Positions 23,152-30,220 of a DNA stretch of 33,742 bases are shown piece by piece. Where the stretch lies: positions 1 to 33,742 of the IMG/VR virus record IMGVR_UViG_3300034060_001688. One strand, written 5' to 3'. The position numbers and the translations under genes are program-made. The DNA comes from a virus. Position 1 is the stretch's first letter. Every line of letters begins with the position of its first letter. A model generated the notes under the pieces. The model saw only the letters and a list, made by a program, of their open reading frames with translations, made no database searches and was not told the DNA's origin.

Positions 23152-23417
23152 CGGTGGCCCTCCCGTTCGGGTCGATCACGGTCCACTCGCCCGGGCGACT
23201 TCGCATCGAGGACGACAAGCAGGATCCGGGCGTCCTCGCGCTCTTCGGGCGTTTCGCCATGCTGGACCAGGACATTGCAGGCCAGCCTGATCAGGTGATC
23301 GGAATGGTTCACGACATCGGCCACGACGATGCGTGCCTCGCGCCGTCGATCATCGATCCATTCCTGGCGCACATGGTCGCGGCGGCTTTTCTGGCGGAAG
23401 GGCAGGGGGATGCTCAT
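23148..23417 (-). CDS. Small unknown basic protein
   Basis: This 89 aa protein begins MSIPLPFRQKSRRDHVRQEW and is rich in Arg and Asp. ILLVVLDAKSPGRVDRDRPE is near the end. It is coupled to the VRR-NUC gene at 23148-23151 and to the HTH gene at 23414-23417. No fold is recognised. It might be a nucleic-acid-binding partner on charge alone. Confidence 0.6.
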   Translation of the reverse strand: MSIPLPFRQKSRRDHVRQEWIDDRRREARIVVADVVNHSDHLIRLACNVLVQHGETPEEREDARILLVVLDAKSPGRVDRDRPEREGHR

Positions 23418-23680
23418 CGATGTCCACCCGAACGCGCACGCCGCGGCTCACGCACCTCTTGGGCTTCCAGCCAGTCGAGGACGGCTGTCCTGCGATAGAG
23501 GATCTTTCGTCCCGCTTTCACGAAGGCCGGTCCGCGCCGGGCATCGGCCCAGCGCCGAAGGGTTTCCTCGCACACCCCAAGTTCCTGGGCGAGGTCGGTG
23601 CGGCTGATCCAGCCCTGCAACAGCGCGCCTTCGTTTCCCCTTGTCTTCGGGGCCTCAGCGCTCGTTTCAAGTTGCGTCAT
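23414..23680 (-). CDS. Excisionase-like helix-turn-helix protein
   Basis: Read from ATG 23680 (GGGAG nine bases upstream) the protein is 88 aa. The frame continues upward to 23737 without a ribosome site. Residues 22-78 are a MerR/excisionase HTH: ISRTDLAQELGVCEETLRRW, then ADARRGPAFVKAGRKILYRR and TAVLDWLEAQE. Such proteins serve as Xis or as early regulators. It is first in the leftward early operon, next to a repeat-rich gap and the integrase 600 bases away, which suits a recombination directionality factor. Confidence 0.78.
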   Translation of the reverse strand: MTQLETSAEAPKTRGNEGALLQGWISRTDLAQELGVCEETLRRWADARRGPAFVKAGRKILYRRTAVLDWLEAQEVREPRRARSGGHR

Positions 23681-24285
23681 CTGTGTTCTCCCGATTGTCG
23701 CCCGCAGTGGGCGAATGTCGTGAGCCAGCAGAAGCACAGACGCAGGGGTGGCAGGGTGGCAGTGACCGGCAGTGAGATTGCGGTCGCCGCCACCCCCCGT
23801 GCCACCCCTTGTTTTATTGATCGAGTCGAAATCTTCGCTGCGTCGCAGCGCGATTTGCAGGCTTTACAAACCCGACGGCCCACCACCCGCGATGTCGCAG
23901 ACAAGCCCGATCGACGGAATTTCCGCTTATTCGTCAACATTGGCCAGATTTCGGCGACATTCAGGGGTGGCAATGGGTGGCAGTGACCGGCAGTGGCGTG
24001 CCGCTTACCGTGCCGGTCCCTGATTTTCTTGAGAAATCGATGCGCGACGCGTCCGAGATCGAGTGTTGAAGCGCGAGTGATGTTTTCAACGGAAGCAGTT
24101 TTGGCAGGCTCGGCGCGCTAACCGTCCCAAAAGGCAGCGGCATGTGGGTGGCAGCGAGGCGGCACAGGGGTGGCACGCCATGCAGGGTCATTGCCGGTCG
24201 CTGCCACCCTGCCGGTCAGAGCGCCATGATTACCTTGATAGACCCGCGAATCTACGCGTCATGAACGGGGAAAGGAGGTGCGTCG
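23681..24285. repeat. Non-coding control region with GGGTGGCA repeat array
   Basis: No gene is supported in these 605 bases. GGGTGGCA occurs directly at 23746, 23754, 23965, 23975, 24146 and 24168, and inverted (TGCCACCC) at 23800 and 24202. A 21-base unit starting GGGTGGCAGTGACCGGCAGT is exact at 23754-23774 and 23975-23995. A 7 bp palindrome CGCTGCG-T-CGCAGCG lies at 23836-23850. The region separates the excisionase-like gene from the integrase. Integrase arm sites, an operator set or an origin are possible; the copies come in three clusters of two or three, as arm-type sites often do. Confidence 0.6.
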
Positions 24286-25545
24286 ATGCCAACACGAGAA
24301 CGCCTAACAGAGAAACTGGTGCGGGATGCCATCCCCGCCGAAGGACGCGATTACCAGATCTTCGATGACGACATCCGCGGCTTTGCGGTCTGCATCTATC
24401 GAGGAGGTGGCCGCGCCTTCACCTTCGACTATCGCGTGGCTGGACGACAGCGCCGGATGACTTTCGGGCGCTGGCCGGAATGGACCGTGACAGCTGCGCG
24501 CGACCGCGCGCGCGCCCTGCGGCGTGAGGTTGACCTTGGTGGTGACCCGCTTGGCGACCGTGATCAGATCCGCGAGGCGGCGCGCGTCAATGACTTGATC
24601 GATCGCTATCTCAAGGAGCACTGCGTCCGGCTCGCACCAACGAACGCGTCCGACCAGAAATCCATGATGATGAAACTGGTCGCGCCGCACTGGGGCAAGA
24701 AGCTCGTCACGGAAATCACCAAGGCCGATGTCGAGAAGCTCCTCGCGAAGGTCGCGGAGGGCAGGGCGCGGCCCCACAAGGAAAAGCCAAACAATCGCGC
24801 CCGCAAGCTTCAACCCGCGCGACCCACGCCGGTGCGGGCAAATCGCTTGGGGGAGGCGTTGCGCAAGATGTTCAACCTTGCTGTCGAGTGGGAGATGCGC
24901 GCCGACAATCCGGCCAGCAGCTTCTATCGTCGGATCGAGAATGCCCGCGAACGCTTCCTGACCAAGGAGGAGATCGATCGGCTGGCCAAGGCGCTGGAGT
25001 CCGATGAGGATCAGCGTGCCGCGGGCATTATCCGGATGTGCCTCTTGACCGGTGCTCGCGTTGGCGAGGTCCGCCAGTCGCGCTTTGAACAGTTCAACCT
25101 TGAACTCGGCATCTGGGCCAAGCCAGCGGCGACCACCAAGCAGCGCAAGGTCCACCGCGTGCCGATCTCGGACGAGGTCGCGGCGATTGTGCGCCAGCGC
25201 CAGTTGCTGGTGCCAAAGGGCAATCCCTGGCTTTTCCCTGGCGATGTGCCGGGGCAGCCCGTGAAGGAAATCCGACGGTTCTGGCGCCGCATTCAAGCGG
25301 AAGCCGGGATTGGTGACGCACGGATCCACGACCTTCGTCACACCTTTGCCTCGCTCCTCGTCAGCGGCGGGGCGTCGCTCGAGATGATCGGCAAGCTCTT
25401 GGGGCACACCCAAATGCAGACGACGCAGCGATACGCCCATCTGCTCGACGCCCCGCTGCGGGCGGGGCTCGATGCCGTGGCCAGTGCAGTCCGCCCACGG
25501 CTGACGATTGTGCAGAACGAACGGGTCGACCGTAAGTCAGCATGA
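24286..25545 (+). CDS. int: Tyrosine-type integrase (site-specific recombinase) with Arm-DNA-binding N-terminus
   Basis: This 419 aa protein is full length for a prophage integrase. Residues 1-90 are the arm-binding domain (DUF4102-like, FDDDIRGFAVCIYRGGG). The core-binding part follows. Catalytic residues appear in order: Arg in LLTGARVGEVRQ, Lys near TKQRKVHRVPIS, His-x-x-Arg in RIHDLRHTFASLLVS, His in LLGHTQMQTTQRYAHL with the nucleophile Tyr. AAAGGAGGTG (24271-24280) lies a few bases before ATG 24286. It would carry out integration at tRNA-fMet, whose 3' half is repeated at 32402-32448. It is separated from that site by 6.9 kb of cargo. Confidence 0.95.
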   Translation: MPTRERLTEKLVRDAIPAEGRDYQIFDDDIRGFAVCIYRGGGRAFTFDYRVAGRQRRMTFGRWPEWTVTAARDRARALRREVDLGGDPLGDRDQIREAARVNDLIDRYLKEHCVRLAPTNASDQKSMMMKLVAPHWGKKLVTEITKADVEKLLAKVAEGRARPHKEKPNNRARKLQPARPTPVRANRLGEALRKMFNLAVEWEMRADNPASSFYRRIENARERFLTKEEIDRLAKALESDEDQRAAGIIRMCLLTGARVGEVRQSRFEQFNLELGIWAKPAATTKQRKVHRVPISDEVAAIVRQRQLLVPKGNPWLFPGDVPGQPVKEIRRFWRRIQAEAGIGDARIHDLRHTFASLLVSGGASLEMIGKLLGHTQMQTTQRYAHLLDAPLRAGLDAVASAVRPRLTIVQNERVDRKSA

Positions 25546-25553
25546 TCTGCGAG

Positions 25554-26351
25554 TTATGGAACAAGTTCTTCGATCTCGATCGGAGACAAGAGCATCCTTG
25601 AACGCCTTTTGATACGACGCGTTAGATGCTGAAACATAGGATCGACACTTGCGGCGTCATAATACTGTGGGTTCTCCGGATCGTAGTCAGCGGCAACTTT
25701 TAAGCCAACGAATTTTGCGCCCCAACCGCGCGCAAGCATCTGTTCTGCGATCCGCGCCGCGTTTTCCGGTCGCTCGCCTTTATCCGGACCCTTGTTCGAA
25801 TTTCGCACGACGAAACCGCAAAGCTTACCATTTTTGTGGGCAAATATAGACGGATCCACATGCAGATCAGACTGCCAGCTTGCGATTGTCCATCCATTTG
25901 ACACCAGGTGCTGGCGCACGGCTTGCACGCCAACGTCGTGAATTTCCCAAGGTGTCATCAAGACAGGTTCATCGGTAACTAGCTCGAACGGATTAAGGGG
26001 TATTTGGCTTTTCCAATCAATCAAGCCCCATCCTTTTTCAACAACCTCCCAAGAGGAGCCGACGCGTTTCATAGGCATGATACAGCCTATGCCATTTGCG
26101 TCTTCCACTGCCGCTGTCAGTCGTCCTTCTTGGTACCACCCGTTATCCAGCGAACTCACATCAATGATCTGAATGAAAAACAACTGGTTGCCGAGCGCAA
26201 AAGAGAGATGCTCGCGGAACGGAGGTAAGTCAGCGCGTAGCCAAGATGCGCCAGCATCAAGTATGCGCAAATTCAGGTGACGACCCGCTGCCATCCAACA
26301 TGCTTCGAACTCAGGGGTCAGCTCGAACGGTTTGATCTGATAATTGGTCAT
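25554..26351 (-). CDS. Unknown cargo protein
   Basis: From ATG 26351 the protein is 265 aa (272 aa from ATG 26372). Neither start has a clear ribosome site. It begins MTNYQIKPFELTPEFEACWM. The C-terminal half has NGWTIASWQSDLHVDPSIFA and then HKNGKLCGFVVRNS, a layout a little like a PD-(D/E)XK nuclease, but the E-x-K half is not clear (V-R in place), so a nuclease role is not claimed. Base composition is visibly less GC-rich than in the structural genes. It lies convergent to the integrase, nine bases away, at the start of the cargo region. Confidence 0.55.
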   Translation of the reverse strand: MTNYQIKPFELTPEFEACWMAAGRHLNLRILDAGASWLRADLPPFREHLSFALGNQLFFIQIIDVSSLDNGWYQEGRLTAAVEDANGIGCIMPMKRVGSSWEVVEKGWGLIDWKSQIPLNPFELVTDEPVLMTPWEIHDVGVQAVRQHLVSNGWTIASWQSDLHVDPSIFAHKNGKLCGFVVRNSNKGPDKGERPENAARIAEQMLARGWGAKFVGLKVAADYDPENPQYYDAASVDPMFQHLTRRIKRRSRMLLSPIEIEELVP

Positions 26352-26454
26352 CGTAGAGCTTTCGGAAGTCATTAGTTGAGTTCAGTGTTACATGATGCTC
26401 GAAGGGTGGGCCATCTTCGTGGTTGACTGCAACCGTGGTCATGTTTGGCCTTGG

Positions 26455-27060
26455 TCATTTGTTTTCAGGCTTCTTGGTCAGCTCTCTCCAGATCGGCGTG
26501 ATCCGGCGACGTATCGAGCGCTCGTCTGGCACGTCGTTGCCGTCAGAGTGTTCCACGAACCAATCTTGCATTTCGGCTACGAGTTCACCTTGCGAGGCAG
26601 GCAGGCCGCGCTCGTGGATGCGCAGGGCCAAGGCTTGCAGCATGCCCTCCCAGTCGTAGGGCGACACTGAACCACTGCTACCACTGACCCGCCGAAAAAG
26701 TTCGTTCTTTTCCTCGAAGCGGTGGACGTGCTGGCCAGAAATCAAAAGGTCCGCCACTGAAACCTCGACGCCTGAAACAGGTTCGGTGATCAGCTGCCAG
26801 TCTGTTTCGGCTTTCGTGCGGAGGCGGCGTAGCCAGGCGGTCTGCGGTCCTGCCCCGCAGCGGCGGACCATCGGCAGGATGTCGAAGGCGGAAATGATGA
26901 CCTCGCCGGCGACGACCTTCTCGCCGCACATGGCTGGCGGAATGCCGGTCAGGATGTCAAAATGTCCGGCGGCAGACCAGCCTGCGACATCGGCGATGGT
27001 ATAGCCCCACCGTGCAGCTACTTCATGGACGGTATAGAATTCGCGTTTTGGCAGCTTCAT
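26455..27060 (-). CDS. HTH-like protein divergent from the WYL-Gabija operon
   Basis: From ATG 27060 (AAGGAG seven bases upstream) the protein is 201 aa. Residues 6-35 look like a MerR/excisionase-type HTH: YTVHEVAARWGYTIADVAGW. The middle contains ISAFDILPMVRRCGAGPQTA. The C-terminal part, DVPDERSIRRRITPIWRELT, is a second helical segment common in cargo-type proteins I have seen but cannot name. It is transcribed away from the WYL regulator gene across a 159-base shared region and could be a regulator or an adaptor of the defence cluster. Confidence 0.65.
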   Translation of the reverse strand: MKLPKREFYTVHEVAARWGYTIADVAGWSAAGHFDILTGIPPAMCGEKVVAGEVIISAFDILPMVRRCGAGPQTAWLRRLRTKAETDWQLITEPVSGVEVSVADLLISGQHVHRFEEKNELFRRVSGSSGSVSPYDWEGMLQALALRIHERGLPASQGELVAEMQDWFVEHSDGNDVPDERSIRRRITPIWRELTKKPENK

Positions 27061-27219
27061 GCTTGCTCCTTTTCTGATGCATGTGCCGCCCGCGCAAACG
27101 ACCGGCACCGTGTTCTTTGGAGTGCAAGCGGCCGTCAGCATTCCCCGGAGCCGATTCCGACTCGCTTGCGAAGCGATCCTGCACTAGCGTGGGCGTAAGA
27201 ACGCGACGTGGAGCCCCCT
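27061..27219. promoter_or_regulatory. Divergent control region with inverted repeats
   Basis: This gap serves both the 201 aa HTH-like gene and the WYL operon. It has TCGCTT-GCG-AAGCGA (27162-27176), a clean 6 bp palindrome with a three-base centre, about 45 bases before the WYL start. AGTGCA (27121-27126) and TGCACT (27180-27185) form a second, wider pair around it. This is a likely operator for an autoregulating WYL protein. No confident -35/-10 pair was identified. Confidence 0.5.
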
Positions 27220-28212
27220 ATGGCCTTCCGAAAAGCACAGGAACTTATCCGGCTGGCTGAGATGGCCGGCTCGCGATACCGCGGCGTGTGTCTGAACGAC
27301 GTCAGTGACGCCTTCGGGGTCAATCAGCGGACTGCCCAGCGCATGATGCGCGAGTTCGAGGAGGCTTTCCCGTCCTACATCTGCTCAACCGACAGCGATC
27401 GACGCCGCTGGTGGAAGCTGAGCGACACGACCTTAATGCACATGCAAGGTGTTCGCGCGAGCGAGCTTTCTGCCCTCGATATGGCCATTAAGCGCGCGCA
27501 GCACGAAGGCGCCGTCATGGATGTGCGGGGGCTGGTTTCTCTGCGCGATCGCTTGTTGGCCAGCATGCCGTCCATCCATGCACGCAAAACGGAGACCGAC
27601 GCTGCCGCGATCCTGGAGGCGCAAGGATTGGCATGCCGCCCTGGGCCGAAGGCAAAGCTTGCGCCCAACATCCTCGGGGCCATCGCCGAGGGTATCAAGG
27701 CGCCGTTCTCGATGGATATTGTCTATCAGGCCGCCCGAGATCCCGAGCCGCGTGTGCGGAAGGTTGAGCCCTACGGACTTCTGCTGGGGACGCGGCAGTA
27801 TCTGATTGCCCGGGACATCGAGAATGGCCGTGCCTATCGACGTTACCGCATGGATCGGATCACCAGCGCCAAGATCACGGGTCAATCCTTCGCCAGGGAT
27901 CCCGACTTCGACCTCGACGCCTTCGCTGTCCAGGCCTTCGGATCATACCATTCGGACGACGAGTACGGGCGCGTCGTGTGGAGGTTTGCACCCAGCGCCG
28001 CCGCTGTCGCGCGGGAGTTCGAATTCCATCCGACGCAGACAGCGACCGAAGAGCCTGATGGCGGCCTTCGCATCGAGTTCATGGCCTCGGGGTGGATCGA
28101 AATGATCTGGCATCTCTACCAGTGGGGGGATCAGGTCGAGGTCGTCGAGCCCGACGCCCTACGAGCGATGGTCCAAGGGTTTCAGCGGGCTGATTTGAGG
28201 GTGCTGCCATGA
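27220..28212 (+). CDS. WYL-domain transcriptional regulator of the defence operon
   Basis: From ATG 27220 (GGAG seven bases upstream; a GTG at 27208 is less likely) the protein is 330 aa. Residues 1-65 are a winged HTH with LNDVSDAFGVNQRTAQRMMR. Residues about 155-230 form the WYL domain with VEPYGLLLGTRQYLIARDIE and RYRMDRITSAKITG; the C-terminal WCX-like part includes ASGWIEMIWHLYQWGDQVEV. WYL regulators of the BrxR/CapW kind repress phage defence operons and respond to ligand. The stop lies 19 bases before the OLD nuclease start on the same strand, so it is likely the first gene of the operon. Confidence 0.88.
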   Translation: MAFRKAQELIRLAEMAGSRYRGVCLNDVSDAFGVNQRTAQRMMREFEEAFPSYICSTDSDRRRWWKLSDTTLMHMQGVRASELSALDMAIKRAQHEGAVMDVRGLVSLRDRLLASMPSIHARKTETDAAAILEAQGLACRPGPKAKLAPNILGAIAEGIKAPFSMDIVYQAARDPEPRVRKVEPYGLLLGTRQYLIARDIENGRAYRRYRMDRITSAKITGQSFARDPDFDLDAFAVQAFGSYHSDDEYGRVVWRFAPSAAAVAREFEFHPTQTATEEPDGGLRIEFMASGWIEMIWHLYQWGDQVEVVEPDALRAMVQGFQRADLRVLP

Positions 28213-28231
28213 CGGCGCGAAAGACGGTAGG

Positions 28232-30220
28232 ATGAAGATCGACACGCTCACGATAAAGAACTTCCGCTGCTTCGGTCCTGAGCCTGAAACTCTGTCGCTC
28301 GAATCTGGCGTCACAGCAATGGTCGGCGGAAACGGGGCTGGAAAGACGGCAGGATTGCAAGCGCTCGCGCGGCTCTTCGGCGTTTCTTCAGCGCAGCGGC
28401 AGATCCAGAAGCGCGATTTCCATCTTCGGCCCGGGGAGACCGAGCTCGTCTCTGGAGCCACGCTCGCCATCGAGTGCGTTCTGTCTTTCCCGGAGTTGGA
28501 CGGTCGAGATGATGACGTAGTTGCCGATTCTGTACCTGATTTCTTCAACCATATGGCGGCGACCGGTCCTGGCGAGCCGCTGAAGGCTCGGATACGGCTG
28601 CAGGCGACTTGGACTGATGATGGAACGCCGGACGGCACGGTCGAAGAAGACATTCGATGGATTGGCACGCTCGACAATCACTACGTTTGGGACGAATGCC
28701 AACGCGTCGCCGCTGTCGATAGAGGCACCATCCAACTCGTCTATGTGCCGGCAACGCGCAATCCGGCAGATCGAGTCACTGACTTGCTAAAAGGGCGGCT
28801 ATGGCGCGCTGCCAAATGGTCGGACCGCATGTCTAAAACGACCGAGCGCGGTGCGAAGCTGATCCAGAAGCGCTTCGAGCGCGAAGGGCCTTCGGAATTC
28901 ATCGTTGAGCGTCTCACGAAACGCTGGCAACAGGTCCATGAAGCAGACACCGATACCACGCCGGTTCTAAGGCTGGTGGAAAGCAGGCTCGAAGCACTCG
29001 TCAGGAACGTCGAATTTGCATTCCTTCCTGATGAGGCAGGCCGTGAACGGGCGCTTGCCGATCTGAGCGACGGTCAGCGGTCCCTGTTTCATATTGCTCT
29101 GACTGCTGCGACACTCGAAACTGAAAGGGATTCTTTGCGTCTGGTCGCTCCAGACAGCCCCTTCGACCAGGAGAAGCTTCGTCGCGCTCATCTCACGATC
29201 CTGGCGATCGAAGAGCCGGAGAACAGCCTGTCGCCATTCTTCCTGTCACGCATTATGAACCAGGCACGCGATATCGCGGCACTAGAATCGGCTCAGGTAC
29301 TGATCTCGAGCCACAGCGCCAGTATTCTGAGCCGCATCGAACCCGATGAGGTACGATACTTCAGGCTTGACAGGAACAGTAGGTCTTCATCAGTCAAGTC
29401 ACTGACCTTGCCCGAAGATGCTACCGAGGCCGGCAAGTATGTACGGCTTGCCGTGCGAGCTTACCCCGAACTGTACTTCGCGCGGTTCGTCATTCTCGGA
29501 GAAGGGGACTCCGAACGAATCGTGCTGCCACTTCTCGCCGACGCTATGGGCATACCTCTCGATCCGTCCTTCGTGCCTGTTGTGCCGTTAGGCGGGCGCC
29601 ATGTTGAACATTTTTGGCGGCTGCTGGACGCGCTGCAGATACCGCACGCAACGCTGCTCGATCTTGATCTCGGACGTGCGCACGGCGGAGCGAACATGAT
29701 CAGGTCCACCGTCAACGCGCTGGCCTCCATAGGAAACGATCTGAGCGACAATTTCGATGCCTTGATGGGCGATATCGATCTCAACGAGCTTTCCGCACTC
29801 TCCGACGAAGAGATGACTGATGGCTTTACAGATAATAATTGGATGCAAGCGCTCAAAGACGAAGGCGTCTTCTTTTCCGATCCACTTGATCTGGACTTCG
29901 CGATGTTCGCAGCCTTTCCGGATGCCTACAAGGTGCTGGAAGCCGGCGCACGCGGCCCCGACAACAGCGAAGAAGCTCTGAAAGGGAAGAAGGCGGCCAC
30001 TCTTAAAAAAGGGGGGAATGCAGATCTCTACTCACCTGATTGGGATGAGTGTTTCGTCTGGTATCCCTATCTTTTCTTGAACCGTAGCAAGCCCGAAACG
30101 CATCTTGCCGCGCTTAGTCGCATCCCGGCCGCCGATCTTGCCGCGAATGCGCCCGCAGAACTCCGCGCGTTGATCGCGAATGTCAAAAGCAAACTTGGTC
30201 TCGACGGCGGCGGGTCGTGA
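28232..30220 (+). CDS. OLD-family ATPase/TOPRIM nuclease, Gabija GajA-like
   Basis: This 662 aa protein begins MKIDTLTIKNFRCFGPEPET. ATPase motifs are complete: Walker A GGNGAGKT (32-39), signature LSDGQRS (278-284), Walker B LAIEEPE (324-330), H-loop SSHS (359-362). The TOPRIM part has EGDSE (424-428) and DLDLGR (477-482). The order ATPase then TOPRIM, and a neighbouring UvrD helicase, defines class 2 OLD nucleases, which includes GajA of the Gabija system. Gabija GajA is usually nearer 580 aa, so this one carries about 80 extra residues. It overlaps the helicase by TGATG. In known Gabija, GajA nicks DNA when nucleotides fall; that this one does so is inferred. Confidence 0.85.
   Translation: MKIDTLTIKNFRCFGPEPETLSLESGVTAMVGGNGAGKTAGLQALARLFGVSSAQRQIQKRDFHLRPGETELVSGATLAIECVLSFPELDGRDDDVVADSVPDFFNHMAATGPGEPLKARIRLQATWTDDGTPDGTVEEDIRWIGTLDNHYVWDECQRVAAVDRGTIQLVYVPATRNPADRVTDLLKGRLWRAAKWSDRMSKTTERGAKLIQKRFEREGPSEFIVERLTKRWQQVHEADTDTTPVLRLVESRLEALVRNVEFAFLPDEAGRERALADLSDGQRSLFHIALTAATLETERDSLRLVAPDSPFDQEKLRRAHLTILAIEEPENSLSPFFLSRIMNQARDIAALESAQVLISSHSASILSRIEPDEVRYFRLDRNSRSSSVKSLTLPEDATEAGKYVRLAVRAYPELYFARFVILGEGDSERIVLPLLADAMGIPLDPSFVPVVPLGGRHVEHFWRLLDALQIPHATLLDLDLGRAHGGANMIRSTVNALASIGNDLSDNFDALMGDIDLNELSALSDEEMTDGFTDNNWMQALKDEGVFFSDPLDLDFAMFAAFPDAYKVLEAGARGPDNSEEALKGKKAATLKKGGNADLYSPDWDECFVWYPYLFLNRSKPETHLAALSRIPAADLAANAPAELRALIANVKSKLGLDGGGS

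Noticed and set aside
23333-23986. 217 aa plus-strand frame opposite the HTH gene
   Set aside because: The minus-strand HTH protein has a recognisable domain and ribosome site; this frame has none and runs into the repeat array.
23746-24209. CRISPR array
   Set aside because: The repeats are only 8 bases (21 for one pair), occur in both orientations and have irregular spacing. No cas genes are present.
24304-25440. 378 aa minus-strand frame antisense to the integrase
   Set aside because: The integrase on the plus strand has all catalytic motifs and a strong ribosome site. The antisense frame is open because of high GC and codon bias.
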